Assembly: GCF_004793765.1 (NCBI RefSeq)
Contig: NZ_SRYM01000001.1
Coordinates: forward strand, 1 to 64,000
From: Parabacteroides distasonis
GTDB lineage: Bacteria; Bacteroidota; Bacteroidia; Bacteroidales; Tannerellaceae
Length of the DNA stretch: 64,000 nt
Direction of reading: 5' to 3'
Below are positions 49,194 to 58,964 of the stretch, one piece after another; position 1 is the stretch's first letter; each line of letters starts with the position of its first letter. The translations under genes and the position numbers were made by a program. The notes below the pieces were generated by a model. The model was not told the DNA's origin and did no database searches. It saw nothing but the letters and a program-made list of their open reading frames with translations.

Positions 49194-50456
49194 TCAAGTG
49201 TCAGAATTTTTTGTGTTTTTGAAAAGCTTGAATTTACATACACCTTTAATACGAAAAAGGATGAGAAGCGTCTCGGACAATACTACCATCATGGCTACTG
49301 TAATGGGAGAGATCATTCCCATAATGTAGAGAATGGCTAATCCTGTGATGTGGACAGCCGAAGTGGCCATAACCGTGTAGTTCGTATATAACGGATATCC
49401 CATGGCTGCCAAGAAAGGATAGCCTAGGAGCATGGAGGGCATCGTGACAAAACATGCGCACAATAACGTGCGGAAAACTTCTAAGATATTTGAATCGGCT
49501 GTACCGTAAACGATCTGTAACATATAAGTAGATAAGAAGAGGGCGGCAGTCACGCAAAAAAAGTTTGCAAATGTAATCCAGTAGAATATTTTCTTGAAGA
49601 AGGATACATTGCGGCTTTTTGCTATGTGCGGAAACAATACACCTGTGAAGGGGGATAGTAATTGGTTGTAGGCTTGGTATAGTTTCTCGGCGGCCGAATA
49701 ATATCCGACAGCGGTGTTTCCGCCCACTAATCCAAGCAAGAAAGAGTTGCTGGTAGTGAACAAGGAAGTGGACAGTCGGGAAAGAAAATAAGTGGAACTT
49801 TCTTTCAGTGCATTCTTAATTTGGCTGGACGAGGTGATGTACCAGCGCATTTTCATCTTTACATATATGATATATAGGCTTACGAGTCCTGCGAGTATGA
49901 ATCCGGTACTATAACATATCGGTACGTATAGGTAATCTTCCGGCTTTCGTATGAAAATAAAAAAGGGAATGAAGCTGAGCGATTTTGCCACGATATTGAA
50001 CACGGTGATGTATTTCATGTTTTCCATGCCTTGGAAGAACCACATGGGAAACATGACGTTGCCAAGGATGATGCCGAAATACAGCAGATAGAGGGAGGAG
50101 TCTATCTTGAATTTGTCGACACACGAGACCAAGGCTAATAAAAACAGGAAGCTGATGACGCATAGGATGAAACGTCCGATCATGGCACTGTTCAGATAGG
50201 TATTGATCTTCTGTAGGTCGCTCCTGTGTTCGGAGATGTATTTGGTGGCGGACAAATTAAAACCAAAGTCCGTAAACATGACAAAATATTGCATCAATGA
50301 GTAGCCAAAGGTAGCTAGTCCATACCTTTCCACCCCCAGCACCCTGAATAAGTAAGGAAAAGATAATAGGGGCAATAGATAATTCACTCCTTGGAGCAAA
50401 ACCAAGGAGATGAAGTTTATGACCATAGGATTCTTGAATCTCTTCTTTATATCCAT
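49194..50456 (-). CDS. wzx: Wzx-type repeat-unit flippase
   Basis: A 420-residue membrane protein of the polysaccharide biosynthesis/flippase (MATE-like) superfamily. It starts MVINFISLVLLQGVNYLLPL and continues FPYLFRVLGVERYGLATFGY, the family's hallmark region, with about twelve spans. It flips lipid-linked repeat units across the inner membrane. It is the third gene of an operon with the opine-dehydrogenase-family and fusion genes (gaps of 9 and 4 nt), so these modify the same repeat unit. Confidence 0.88.
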   Translation of the reverse strand: MDIKKRFKNPMVINFISLVLLQGVNYLLPLLSFPYLFRVLGVERYGLATFGYSLMQYFVMFTDFGFNLSATKYISEHRSDLQKINTYLNSAMIGRFILCVISFLFLLALVSCVDKFKIDSSLYLLYFGIILGNVMFPMWFFQGMENMKYITVFNIVAKSLSFIPFFIFIRKPEDYLYVPICYSTGFILAGLVSLYIIYVKMKMRWYITSSSQIKNALKESSTYFLSRLSTSLFTTSNSFLLGLVGGNTAVGYYSAAEKLYQAYNQLLSPFTGVLFPHIAKSRNVSFFKKIFYWITFANFFCVTAALFLSTYMLQIVYGTADSNILEVFRTLLCACFVTMPSMLLGYPFLAAMGYPLYTNYTVMATSAVHITGLAILYIMGMISPITVAMMVVLSETLLILFRIKGVCKFKLFKNTKNSDT

Positions 50457-50465
50457 TCTTATATA

Positions 50466-51578
50466 TTAAAGATTATATAAGTCATCAAGTGTGTTTATAT
50501 TGAAATTTTGAATAACTCCCGATTCTCCTATATCCTTGCCTTTCAATGTTCCGGCGATGAGGTATTGTTTTCTCATTCGTTCTTGTATCCAAAGGATCAC
50601 TTGGTCAATCATGGGGGTATCTTCCTTTAGCAAGTTTCCCAAAGATTTGATGATGAGCAAGCCAAAGGGTATGTCTTCCGTAAAGTAACGATTTGTATAA
50701 TCAACCTTGAATCTGTCTCCTTGGGCTACCATTGCCATCTTGATTCCTTTGAACGCCTCGATTGATCGGATCTTCCTTGTCAGTGACGTTACATCTTCCG
50801 ATTCGTAGTATTGGAGCAATGAGGGAATCTCTTCTTGGTGGATGGGGAGCCGTGAAAGGATCCGTTGGAATTCGGAATCGCATTCGATCAAGACTTCAGA
50901 ACTTCTATCATCCCATTCCTCGTAGAATAGGAATTCTTTGTCGTAAGTATCTGTGTCGAACGGTGATAGCATTCCATAGATGCGGGATGGATGCAATAGG
51001 GGGTTACTGTTTGTCAACGTGGCTTCCAGGTAATGTCCCAATGCGATTGTCGGAGTTTCTAATGCTTTTGAGAAAAAAGAGGTCAACTCCTCCAGGTCGC
51101 TATTGCTGTTTCCTCCTATTTTTAACATTGATTTGTATCCTTTCAGTTCTGCGCTCCGTCCGTATTCCCTTACCCTGCTGATATAGGGTACTCGTTGGAA
51201 ACCGAATAGCCGTTGTTCTTTGCCAAGCTCATGGCAGGCCATCCAGAAAAAGCCGCCACTGCTAATGACGGATCCTATCTCTGTACCAGGGCTCACGTAA
51301 GGGGCGATGGCGTGGAGTGTTTGCTGAATGAGGTAACCGGGAACACATAAAAGGATGATGTCCGCAGAGGGGATTACTTCTTCAGGTCGATCAGATATTT
51401 GAGTTATCTCTCCATTTATGGTGACTTGATTGCAATCCTCTACAAGGATGTGCTTAGACCATCGTGCAGGATGTCCGGTCAATAGATGGACTTGATAACC
51501 ATTCTTGCTGATTTTTGCGGCTAAAGTATGCCCTAAGCCTCCTCCTCCACAAATACATACAGTATGATAATTACGCAT
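50466..51578 (-). CDS. Octopine/nopaline dehydrogenase family oxidoreductase
   Basis: A 370-residue protein. The N-terminal Rossmann domain shows VCICGGGGLGHTLAAKISKN and the second domain (from about 185) is the helical opine-dehydrogenase type: TNSNPLLHPSRIYGMLSPF, with a conserved-looking HPS triad region, and YYESEDVTSLTRKIRSIEAF. The family reduces the imine of a keto acid and an amino acid to an opine with NAD(P)H. Genes of this family occur in surface-glycan loci, but what this one makes is not known. It lies between the fusion gene and wzx, spacing 4 and 9 nt. Confidence 0.8.
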   Translation of the reverse strand: MRNYHTVCICGGGGLGHTLAAKISKNGYQVHLLTGHPARWSKHILVEDCNQVTINGEITQISDRPEEVIPSADIILLCVPGYLIQQTLHAIAPYVSPGTEIGSVISSGGFFWMACHELGKEQRLFGFQRVPYISRVREYGRSAELKGYKSMLKIGGNSNSDLEELTSFFSKALETPTIALGHYLEATLTNSNPLLHPSRIYGMLSPFDTDTYDKEFLFYEEWDDRSSEVLIECDSEFQRILSRLPIHQEEIPSLLQYYESEDVTSLTRKIRSIEAFKGIKMAMVAQGDRFKVDYTNRYFTEDIPFGLLIIKSLGNLLKEDTPMIDQVILWIQERMRKQYLIAGTLKGKDIGESGVIQNFNINTLDDLYNL

Positions 51579-51582
51579 ATAT

Positions 51583-53403
51583 TTACTTGTTTAGTTGTAA
51601 TAAAGCCTCTACTAACCGATCATTCTCCTCTTGGTTGCGAATGGCTATCCGGACGTACTGCATCCCTTTGAATCCGGCTTTTGTTGCGCAATTTTTTATG
51701 AGGATATTGCTTCTCTCCAATAGAAAACTACAAAGTTCTTCGGTTGTATAGTAGTCAATTACCTCACAAAGGAAATAATTGGCAGCCGAAGGGATTACCC
51801 TCAGGAAAGATACTTCCTTCAGCCTAGAGAGAAAACGTTCCCTTTCTTTTTGGAACTTGATGCATGCCTTTTCGTAATCTTCCTTGTGTTTTATGAAAAT
51901 CTGCATGTAAAACTCGGCGAAGGAGTTTATATTCCAAATCGAGATCTCCTTCTTCAATGAACAGATCAATTCCTTGTCGCCAGATGCAAGAAATCCGAGC
52001 CTCAACCCTGGTACTCCATACGACTTGGATATGCTTTTTATTGTGATTAAGTGAGGATTCGCATCCAATATCTCCTTGTTTAGTAGAGAGAGTTTATTGT
52101 CTGGTTTGGCGAAGTCGAGGAACGATTCATCAATAATGATCCTTATATTGTTTGACTTGCTCCATTCGATCAAGGAGATCAATTCGGCTTTAGACAGTAG
52201 ATTACCTGATGGATTATCTGGATTAATTATCAAGAGCTGCTTGATGGATTTCTTGCTGAAATAAGAAATGACATCAGAAGCCGTATAAGAAAAATCTCGA
52301 TTGTTGGGAGTGAAATATTCCAGTTCTTTAGGATCCAGCCTGTTTGGATATTCTTCGAAAGTAGGCAGGATCACTCCGGTCTTACCTTTTGCTGGTGAGG
52401 TTCTCAAGAAGCAACTGATCAATTCTGCCGCTCCATTCCCTACGATGATTTGCTCTGGTGAGATTTCCGCATAACGGGCGGCTAATAGTGCGTTCACTTG
52501 CATTCCTGAGGGATATTCGGCCAATAGCGTATCGAAATTAACCCTCATCTCGTCTTTAAGGCGGCTATTTGGAAAATAGGGGTTTACTAAGTAGCAGAAA
52601 TCCAGTAACATAGGGAAACGCCAATATCCACCAAACCGTTTGCTGTATAAGGTTAACGCTTGTTTTCCTTCAGAAAACAGAGCTTCTGCATTATGCAAAT
52701 CTTGCTGATCGTCAATCTCGTACCATTTTTCCGAACCTATATTCAAAGCTTTGAGATCCGGTTTGTTTAATAGAGAAATTACTTTCAGCACTTGCTCGTA
52801 GTACTCTTTATTACCTAAAGCTTTGCAGTAGGCTTCCAGAAAAGGCACGTACTTGTTCGTGGAAAATTCCTTACTGAATTTGTAAATATTTACAGTCTTG
52901 TAATAGGTATCTTGGTGGTTGAACTCGAACGCTTTCTTGGAGATGAAGTTCAGGATATTATTCTCTTCGTCCAAGGTGACCACTGTTCCGTCCATCCAGC
53001 TTTGGTATTTGGTTACAACCGCAACGTTAGGATTGGGGTCGGCCACCAATTTTTTAAGGATATCATCCGCAAAGATCAAGTCTGATTCAAGGAGGAGAGT
53101 TTCTTGTTCTACCAAATAATTTTTCGCCAGATAAAGAGAGTATATATTGTTAGTCTTGTCATATACCTGATTCTCGATATATAAGATAGGTGTATTATCG
53201 ATCCTGTCGCCTATCAAGGCTCTTACTTTGTCTCCCTTGTATCCAATGACAAGTATGATACGGCTTATACCCAGCTCACTTAATTGTTTTATCATGCGTT
53301 CGATCAGGGTTTGCTCGTGTACCTTGATCATGCACTTTGTGTTCTCCCTGGTCAATTCGCCAAGGCGTTTACCCATTCCTGCTGCTAATATTATCGCTTG
53401 CAT
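51583..53403 (-). CDS. Nucleotidyltransferase-aminotransferase fusion protein
   Basis: A 606-residue two-domain enzyme. Residues 1-235 form a nucleotidyltransferase (MQAIILAAGMGKRLGELTRE, then IENQVYDKTNNIYSLYLAKN), like LicC/PntC cytidylyltransferases. Residues 250-606 form a class I/II PLP enzyme close in style to HisC/CobD: NPDNPSGNLLSKAEL, IIIDESFLDFAKPDN and the PLP lysine in IKSISKSYGVPGLRLGF. Such fusions suggest that an amino compound is made by transamination or decarboxylation and then activated with CTP. It leads the operon with the opine-type enzyme and wzx, and LicD lies in the same locus. No phosphonate-forming PEP mutase is seen here. Confidence 0.85.
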   Translation of the reverse strand: MQAIILAAGMGKRLGELTRENTKCMIKVHEQTLIERMIKQLSELGISRIILVIGYKGDKVRALIGDRIDNTPILYIENQVYDKTNNIYSLYLAKNYLVEQETLLLESDLIFADDILKKLVADPNPNVAVVTKYQSWMDGTVVTLDEENNILNFISKKAFEFNHQDTYYKTVNIYKFSKEFSTNKYVPFLEAYCKALGNKEYYEQVLKVISLLNKPDLKALNIGSEKWYEIDDQQDLHNAEALFSEGKQALTLYSKRFGGYWRFPMLLDFCYLVNPYFPNSRLKDEMRVNFDTLLAEYPSGMQVNALLAARYAEISPEQIIVGNGAAELISCFLRTSPAKGKTGVILPTFEEYPNRLDPKELEYFTPNNRDFSYTASDVISYFSKKSIKQLLIINPDNPSGNLLSKAELISLIEWSKSNNIRIIIDESFLDFAKPDNKLSLLNKEILDANPHLITIKSISKSYGVPGLRLGFLASGDKELICSLKKEISIWNINSFAEFYMQIFIKHKEDYEKACIKFQKERERFLSRLKEVSFLRVIPSAANYFLCEVIDYYTTEELCSFLLERSNILIKNCATKAGFKGMQYVRIAIRNQEENDRLVEALLQLNK

Positions 53404-53589
53404 AAAAATCTTTTTGTTTTAAAGATGCACCGGCTGCAGTAAACGCTGCAAAACACATCCTAATTATTGAGCCGGATACTTTTTCTTTTAAAAGAACGTT
53501 TAAACCTTGTTTTATTGTATGAAGTACCGTCCTTTTTTATCCTTTCATTAAAATGTCGTCAAAGTTATGTATAATTCTTGGATTAATCG

Positions 53590-53597
53590 TACTTTTG
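53590..53597 (+). promoter_or_regulatory. -7 promoter element of the ugd-like gene
   Basis: TACTTTTG matches TAnnTTTG and lies 42 nt before the start at 53640. The -33 element is unclear. Confidence 0.45.
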
Positions 53598-53639
53598 TAT
53601 CTCTTTAAAGTACGTGTGAAACATAAGTAATAGATATAA

Positions 53640-54956
53640 ATGAAAATAGCGATTGTAGGTACAGGCTATGTCGGGCTGGTAACGGGTACTTGTTTTGCGG
53701 AAATGGGGACTGAGGTCTTTTGTGTGGACGTGGATAAGGCAAAGATTGAGAATTTAAAAAAAGGCGTAGTTCCTATCTATGAACCGGGGCTAGACGAGAT
53801 GGTGGCACGCAATTTCCAAGCAGGTCGTCTTCATTTTATGACTGATTTAAAAGAATGTTTGAATGAGGTCGAGGTGTTGTTTTGTGCGGTTGGTACACCT
53901 CCCGATGAAGATGGTAGCGCAGACTTGAAGTATGTGCTTGAGGTTGCCCGTACGGTAGGACGCTATATGAATAAATATATCTTGGTTGTTACGAAAAGTA
54001 CGGTTCCGGTAGGTACTGCCCAGAAGATCAAGAAAGCGATTAAAGAGGAACAAGCTTTGCGGGATGTGAGTATTGAATTTGATATCGCTTCTAATCCGGA
54101 ATTCTTGAAAGAAGGTGCGGCTATCAAGGATTTTATGAGTCCGGACCGAGTTGTTGTCGGGGTTGAGTCTGAACGTGCCCAAAAGTTGATGTCGAAATTA
54201 TACCGTCCGTTCTTGTTAAATAATTTCCGGGTAATTTTTATGGATGTCCCTTCCGCTGAAATGACGAAATATGCGGCGAACGCTATGCTTGCGACTCGTA
54301 TTAGCTTTATGAATGATATCGCTAATCTGTGCGAGATCGTGGGGGCAGATGTGAATATGGTGCGTAAAGGTATTGGTACGGATGCCCGTATAGGTAGCCG
54401 TTTTTTATATGCGGGTTGTGGTTATGGTGGATCTTGTTTTCCAAAAGACGTAAAGGCGCTTGTGAAGACCGCAGCTAATAGTGGTTATCAAATGCGTATC
54501 CTAGAAGCGGTGGAAATCGTAAATGAGGAGCAGAAATCGATATTGTTCCGTAAATTAATGAAACATTTTAGAGGAGATATACAAGGTAAGCGAATCGCTT
54601 TATGGGGATTGGCATTTAAACCGGAAACGGATGATATGCGAGAGGCTCCTTCACTAATCTTAATCAAAAAGTTGAAAGAAGCGGGATGTATAGTTTCTGC
54701 TTATGATCCGGTTGCTATTCCCGAGGCTCAAAGACGTTTACCCGCTGGGATGATTTCATACGGTAAAGATATTTATGAGACTGTGATAGATGCAGACGCA
54801 CTGTTGCTTGTTACGGAATGGAAAGAGTTTCGTATGCCCTCTTGGTCTGTTATTAAGAAATTGATGTCCACGCCTTTAATTTTAGACGGACGCAATATTT
54901 ATGATAAGACAGAGTTAGAGGAAGCCGGCTTTACCTATCATTGTATAGGTCGATAA
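53640..54956 (+). CDS. ugd: UDP-glucose 6-dehydrogenase family protein
   Basis: A 438-residue UDP-glucose/GDP-mannose dehydrogenase family enzyme. NAD site: VGTGYVGLVTGTCFAEMG; catalytic Lys region SAEMTKYAANAMLATRISF; catalytic Cys in GCGYGGSCFPKDVKAL near residue 265; C-terminal domain GLAFKPETDDMREAPSL. It oxidises a nucleotide sugar (usually UDP-glucose) to the uronic acid for the polymer. It is divergent from the fusion gene, on its own promoter, and closes the polysaccharide locus. Confidence 0.92.
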   Translation: MKIAIVGTGYVGLVTGTCFAEMGTEVFCVDVDKAKIENLKKGVVPIYEPGLDEMVARNFQAGRLHFMTDLKECLNEVEVLFCAVGTPPDEDGSADLKYVLEVARTVGRYMNKYILVVTKSTVPVGTAQKIKKAIKEEQALRDVSIEFDIASNPEFLKEGAAIKDFMSPDRVVVGVESERAQKLMSKLYRPFLLNNFRVIFMDVPSAEMTKYAANAMLATRISFMNDIANLCEIVGADVNMVRKGIGTDARIGSRFLYAGCGYGGSCFPKDVKALVKTAANSGYQMRILEAVEIVNEEQKSILFRKLMKHFRGDIQGKRIALWGLAFKPETDDMREAPSLILIKKLKEAGCIVSAYDPVAIPEAQRRLPAGMISYGKDIYETVIDADALLLVTEWKEFRMPSWSVIKKLMSTPLILDGRNIYDKTELEEAGFTYHCIGR

Positions 54957-54959
54957 ATT

Positions 54960-56204
54960 TTAATTATATGAGATTGTATGAATCTCCGGATAGTTACGAT
55001 CATTAGAAGGTTTATAGGCACCGAAGTAGGTGATGTAAATCTTCTTTTCTTTTGTGTCTACAGCATAAATACAAAAACTGTTACTTGATAGGCTATCCTC
55101 TTCTCGTATAACCTTATTGTATATCAATCCTTTTTCACTTGGAGCTTGATTGGTACAAAGGATCATTTTTTGCGGAACAAGTTTTGTACTTTCATTTTCT
55201 AATCCAGTCACGTCAAAATAGGCATTGCAGTGGATATGTCCACCTAGATAGCAGATAAATTCTCCTTTGCGATCACTGAAATCTGCCTTGACATTGATGG
55301 AGGCTAGGTCGATTTGATTTGGATATATTTTTTCTAATGAGGAACGAGTACGAAAAGCTTCGATGATTTCGGGAATCATATTCCACGCATGGACGTAATC
55401 CCCATCACATAAATAGGTATCGTTATTTACACTACGGCGTTGAAATGGATAATGAGTTAAGATAATAACGCTATGATGGTCTGTCATACCATTTTTCAAT
55501 GCAGTGTTTATAAGCCAGTCTATTTGTTTCTGTGAGAAATATGCGTAAGATAAGGTATTATATTGGGATGCTGGTTGGTCTAACATATCAAGGGCAATGA
55601 AGCGGATTGTTCCTCCTTGAGGGTTTGGCAGATCTGAGTAATAATAATTCTCAGAACTGTTTCGGTTCATCGAATAGTTACTGTTACTGAATAATAATTC
55701 ATTGATTTCATTTTTGTATAAGAAAGTGTTACCTACCTCTTCTTCGGAATTACTGTCGTGGTTCCCTGTACAAATAAAAGTGGGGATATGATTTTCGTCA
55801 TAAAGGTAATGAAGAAATGAACGCATATATTCTTTCGCTTCCTTTTTCTTATCAATAGAAATAAAATCCCCAGTAGCGGTTATCGCATTGATTTGTAATT
55901 CTTGTTGATTTGCAAATTGGATAGATTGCCTTAAATTTATCGGTAACTCGTAATTATTGCTCGGAGACCAAGAGGATAAATGGGAATCCGAAATATGGAC
56001 GATCTTAAAACGTTCATAACTTCCACTATCTGTTTTATTGTACATGATTTTTGCTAGCCTCTGAGCTGCAAGCTTATTATTTTCCCAATAAAAAGATTCA
56101 TTCTCCCCGCTACGCAAGTTGAGGTTTTTCCAACCATCTTTACAGCCTGCTGATAAGATCAGTAGGATAAAAAGAGTATATATTTGTAAGGCCTTGTTAT
56201 TCAT
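54960..56204 (-). CDS. Calcineurin-like metallophosphoesterase, lipoprotein
   Basis: A 414-residue protein with a lipoprotein signal (LQIYTLFILLILSAGC). Metal-binding motifs: IVHISDSHLSSW near residue 68, TATGDFIS near 110, ICTGNHDSN near 145, ILTHYPFQRR near 250 and LGGHIHCNAYF near 325. It would hydrolyse a phosphoester outside the cytosol; the substrate is unknown. It converges on ugd with a gap of only 3 nt. A -7 element TATATTTG lies at 56229-56236 on this strand, 25 nt before the start. Confidence 0.88.
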   Translation of the reverse strand: MNNKALQIYTLFILLILSAGCKDGWKNLNLRSGENESFYWENNKLAAQRLAKIMYNKTDSGSYERFKIVHISDSHLSSWSPSNNYELPINLRQSIQFANQQELQINAITATGDFISIDKKKEAKEYMRSFLHYLYDENHIPTFICTGNHDSNSEEEVGNTFLYKNEINELLFSNSNYSMNRNSSENYYYSDLPNPQGGTIRFIALDMLDQPASQYNTLSYAYFSQKQIDWLINTALKNGMTDHHSVIILTHYPFQRRSVNNDTYLCDGDYVHAWNMIPEIIEAFRTRSSLEKIYPNQIDLASINVKADFSDRKGEFICYLGGHIHCNAYFDVTGLENESTKLVPQKMILCTNQAPSEKGLIYNKVIREEDSLSSNSFCIYAVDTKEKKIYITYFGAYKPSNDRNYPEIHTISYN

Positions 56205-56228
56205 AATCTATGGTGTATTAGAATAACG

Positions 56229-56236
56229 CAAATATA
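56229..56236 (-). promoter_or_regulatory. -7 promoter element of the metallophosphoesterase gene
   Basis: TATATTTG on the minus strand, 25 nt before the ATG at 56204. It lies between the stop of the small Cys-rich gene (56249) and this start. Confidence 0.5.
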
Positions 56237-56248
56237 GGAAATATTTTG

Positions 56249-56404
56249 TTATTCTTTCATTCTAAACTTTTTTTTCAACGAACACCCACTACAACCGCTG
56301 CAAGGATCACTGGATTTTGGCTTCGTAAGCATTCGATAAACCTTATATGCGATATATCCGATAACCGAGATACCAATAACGCAAATTGCTATATCTTGCC
56401 ACAT
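56249..56404 (-). CDS. FeoB-associated Cys-rich membrane protein
   Basis: A 51-residue gene. The peptide is MWQDIAICVIGISVIGYIAY, forming one membrane span, followed by KVYRMLTKPK and the Cys cluster DPCSGCSGCSLKKK. This is the pattern of the small Cys-rich proteins that accompany FeoB in Bacteroidetes and Firmicutes. It lies 51 nt downstream of feoAB in the same direction, so co-transcription is likely. It may act in place of FeoC at the transporter; the exact role is unknown. Confidence 0.85.
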   Translation of the reverse strand: MWQDIAICVIGISVIGYIAYKVYRMLTKPKSSDPCSGCSGCSLKKKFRMKE

Positions 56405-56455
56405 ACCTATAAATTTACCTTCTATATATTAACTAAATAAGACAGATGAAAGTTC

Positions 56456-58945
56456 TTAGCTGAATAAACCCACAAAGAAATTTCCCGTTTGATAAACGAT
56501 GAAAGAAACGGTCCATGCTAGGACACAAGTATATACGATAACGAATATACCCCATTTCCATGAGCCAGACTCGTTGACAATAGCCGATATAGTGGCTATA
56601 CACGGAAAATAAATCAAGACAAAAAGCATTAAGCTAATCGCTATGAGCGGTGTGAATATCAAATTATCTTCTGCGTTACGGTCTTGTTTCAAACGCTCCG
56701 ACAACGCTTGGCTATCATCATCGGCATTCCCTGTGTATAATACGCTCAGCGTGCTGACAACAACTTCTTTCGCTGCCATACCGGTAAGTAAGCTTACACT
56801 CATTTTCCAGTCGAATCCTAAAGGAGCCAAGATCGGTTGAATTGTTTGGCCGATACGTCCGATATACGAATTCTGCTGATGGTCGATTGTCTTCAAGTGT
56901 TCTAACTTTTCTATCGTATCCGTTTTCTCTTGAGAATCCAATTCTGTATTTTCGATTTCCGCTATTTGGCGGTCAAACTGATCCCCGCTTTCCGAATGTC
57001 TGGGGAAATATCCAAAGAACCAAATGATGATAGAAGCGACTAAGATGATACCTCCCATCTTGTGCAAGTATTGTTTCGCTTTCTCCCACATATGGATCAT
57101 GATGGATTTGCCGGTAGGCATCCGATAGGGGGGGAGTTCCATTACGAAAGGGACATCCTCTTCGTTAAATAGGAAGCGTTTGAAAAGACGAGCCATGATG
57201 ACTGCCAGCAAGATTCCAGATACATATAAAGCTAATAATACAAAGCTGGCGTTCTTTGGGAAAAACGCCCCGGTCAACAATACATAAACCGGTAGGCGGG
57301 CACTACAGCTCATCAACGGATTAACCAACATTGTTATCATCCGGCTATTGCGGCTCTCTATCGTGCGGGAGGCCATGATAGCGGGTACATTACAACCGAA
57401 TCCCATCACTAGGGGGATGAAAGATTTTCCGTGTAGTCCCATCTTATGCATGATTTTGTCCATGATAAAGGCCGCACGTGCCATATATCCGGAGTCTTCC
57501 ATAAATGATATGAACATATACAGTATCAAGATATTTGGCAGGAACACGATAACACCTCCTACGCCACCGATGATACCATCCACCAGAAGATCTTTCAAAG
57601 GTCCTTCCGACATATAGCTGCGCACGAAATTACTGATCTCCTCGACCAATGCCTCTATCCATTCCATCGGATAGCCTCCCAAACGGAAAGTAGTCTCGAA
57701 CATGATCCACATAAACAGGATAAAGATTGGGAAGCCTAGAACTTTATGTGTGACGAATAGATCGATGATTTGCGTACTCGTCGCCTCTTTGATCATATTT
57801 TGCTCGTAGGTCTCACGCAACGCTCCGGAAATAAAGCCATAACGGGCATTCGTGAATGCGGTCTCACAATCCTCTTGCAATAACTTTTCTATTTGGATGG
57901 TATTACGATCTCTTTCTTGAAAGATCGTTTCGGCACCGGGTAACGTTTTGATAAATGTCTCTACCTCTCGGTCTCCCTCTAATAACTTAATGGATAGATA
58001 CCGCTTTGATAAGCTTTTGGGTATATCTACGCTATTTTTCAAGGTCTTCCTAACGTTGCTGATCCCTTTCTCTAAAGATTCTCCATAATTAATATGGATA
58101 TGACGGATGACAGGATCTTCCTCTTCGTATACCTTGATTACACGGTTAAATAGATCCTCTATGCCAAAGCCTGTTTTACTTACGGTCGGAATAATGGGTG
58201 CTCCGATCATTTTTGCTAAGGACTCATGATCAAACTTATTTCCATGACGTTGCAACTCATCATACATATTGAGGGCGATCACCATACGAACGTCCATGTC
58301 GATCAGTTGGGAGGTCAAGTATAGGTTTCGCTCCAGATTGGATGCGTCAATAACATTGATCACCACATCCGGTTGCTCTTCATTCAAATGCTTGCGCACA
58401 TATAATTCTTCTGGTGTGTAAGCGGATAGGGAGTAGGTTCCCGGTAAATCTACGATGCGGAATGTATAGCCATTCTGTTGGAAGGTTCCTTCCTTGGCAT
58501 CTACGGTCACGCCGCTATAGTTACCCACATGCTCATGTGCTCCGGACGCAAAATTGAAAAGAGAGGTCTTTCCGCAGTTCGGATTTCCAACCAAGGCTAC
58601 GTTAATCGTTTTCCCTTTATGTAATGCGATGGCTTGCAATTCATTGTCGGAAGGTAGGATAAAAGAGTCAGCGCTCCTGCTCGTATCTTGTATCGAGGTA
58701 GCTTGTTCCTTCTCGAAATCCGCCGCACTAACGACTTCGATTAATGTGGCGTCTGAGCGTCGCAATGAGACATCATATCCCATTACACGATAGTGAATAG
58801 GGTCCTTGAGCGGAGCGTTTTGTATAACAATCACTTCTTTCCCTCTGATAAATCCCATCTCGATAATGCGTTTACGGAAAGCTCCTCGACCCATTACCTT
58901 TACTATAACACCTTTATCGCCTGTGCGAAGTTCTGATAATCTCAT
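56456..58945 (-). CDS. feoB: FeoA-FeoB fusion ferrous iron transporter
   Basis: An 829-residue fusion. The FeoA-like SH3 domain fills residues 1-75 (MRLSELRTGDKGVIVKVMGR, MGFIRGKEVIVIQNAPL). The GTPase domain follows: G1 ALVGNPNCGKTSLFNFAS near 115, G3 VDLPGTYSLSAYTPEE, G4 ALNMYDELQ. The membrane part with FeoB Gate motifs spans about 390-829 (GFGCNVPAIMASRTIESRNS, MSCSARLPVYVLLTGAFF). It imports Fe(II) across the inner membrane. The fusion is usual in Bacteroidetes. A Bacteroidetes promoter precedes it. Confidence 0.96.
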   Translation of the reverse strand: MRLSELRTGDKGVIVKVMGRGAFRKRIIEMGFIRGKEVIVIQNAPLKDPIHYRVMGYDVSLRRSDATLIEVVSAADFEKEQATSIQDTSRSADSFILPSDNELQAIALHKGKTINVALVGNPNCGKTSLFNFASGAHEHVGNYSGVTVDAKEGTFQQNGYTFRIVDLPGTYSLSAYTPEELYVRKHLNEEQPDVVINVIDASNLERNLYLTSQLIDMDVRMVIALNMYDELQRHGNKFDHESLAKMIGAPIIPTVSKTGFGIEDLFNRVIKVYEEEDPVIRHIHINYGESLEKGISNVRKTLKNSVDIPKSLSKRYLSIKLLEGDREVETFIKTLPGAETIFQERDRNTIQIEKLLQEDCETAFTNARYGFISGALRETYEQNMIKEATSTQIIDLFVTHKVLGFPIFILFMWIMFETTFRLGGYPMEWIEALVEEISNFVRSYMSEGPLKDLLVDGIIGGVGGVIVFLPNILILYMFISFMEDSGYMARAAFIMDKIMHKMGLHGKSFIPLVMGFGCNVPAIMASRTIESRNSRMITMLVNPLMSCSARLPVYVLLTGAFFPKNASFVLLALYVSGILLAVIMARLFKRFLFNEEDVPFVMELPPYRMPTGKSIMIHMWEKAKQYLHKMGGIILVASIIIWFFGYFPRHSESGDQFDRQIAEIENTELDSQEKTDTIEKLEHLKTIDHQQNSYIGRIGQTIQPILAPLGFDWKMSVSLLTGMAAKEVVVSTLSVLYTGNADDDSQALSERLKQDRNAEDNLIFTPLIAISLMLFVLIYFPCIATISAIVNESGSWKWGIFVIVYTCVLAWTVSFIVYQTGNFFVGLFS

Positions 58946-58964
58946 GTCCTATTAAAATGTTACG

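Noticed and set aside
49143-49340. 65-codon plus-strand frame at the end of wzx
   Set aside because: Overlaps the wzx 3' end on the other strand, with no similarity or initiation signal.
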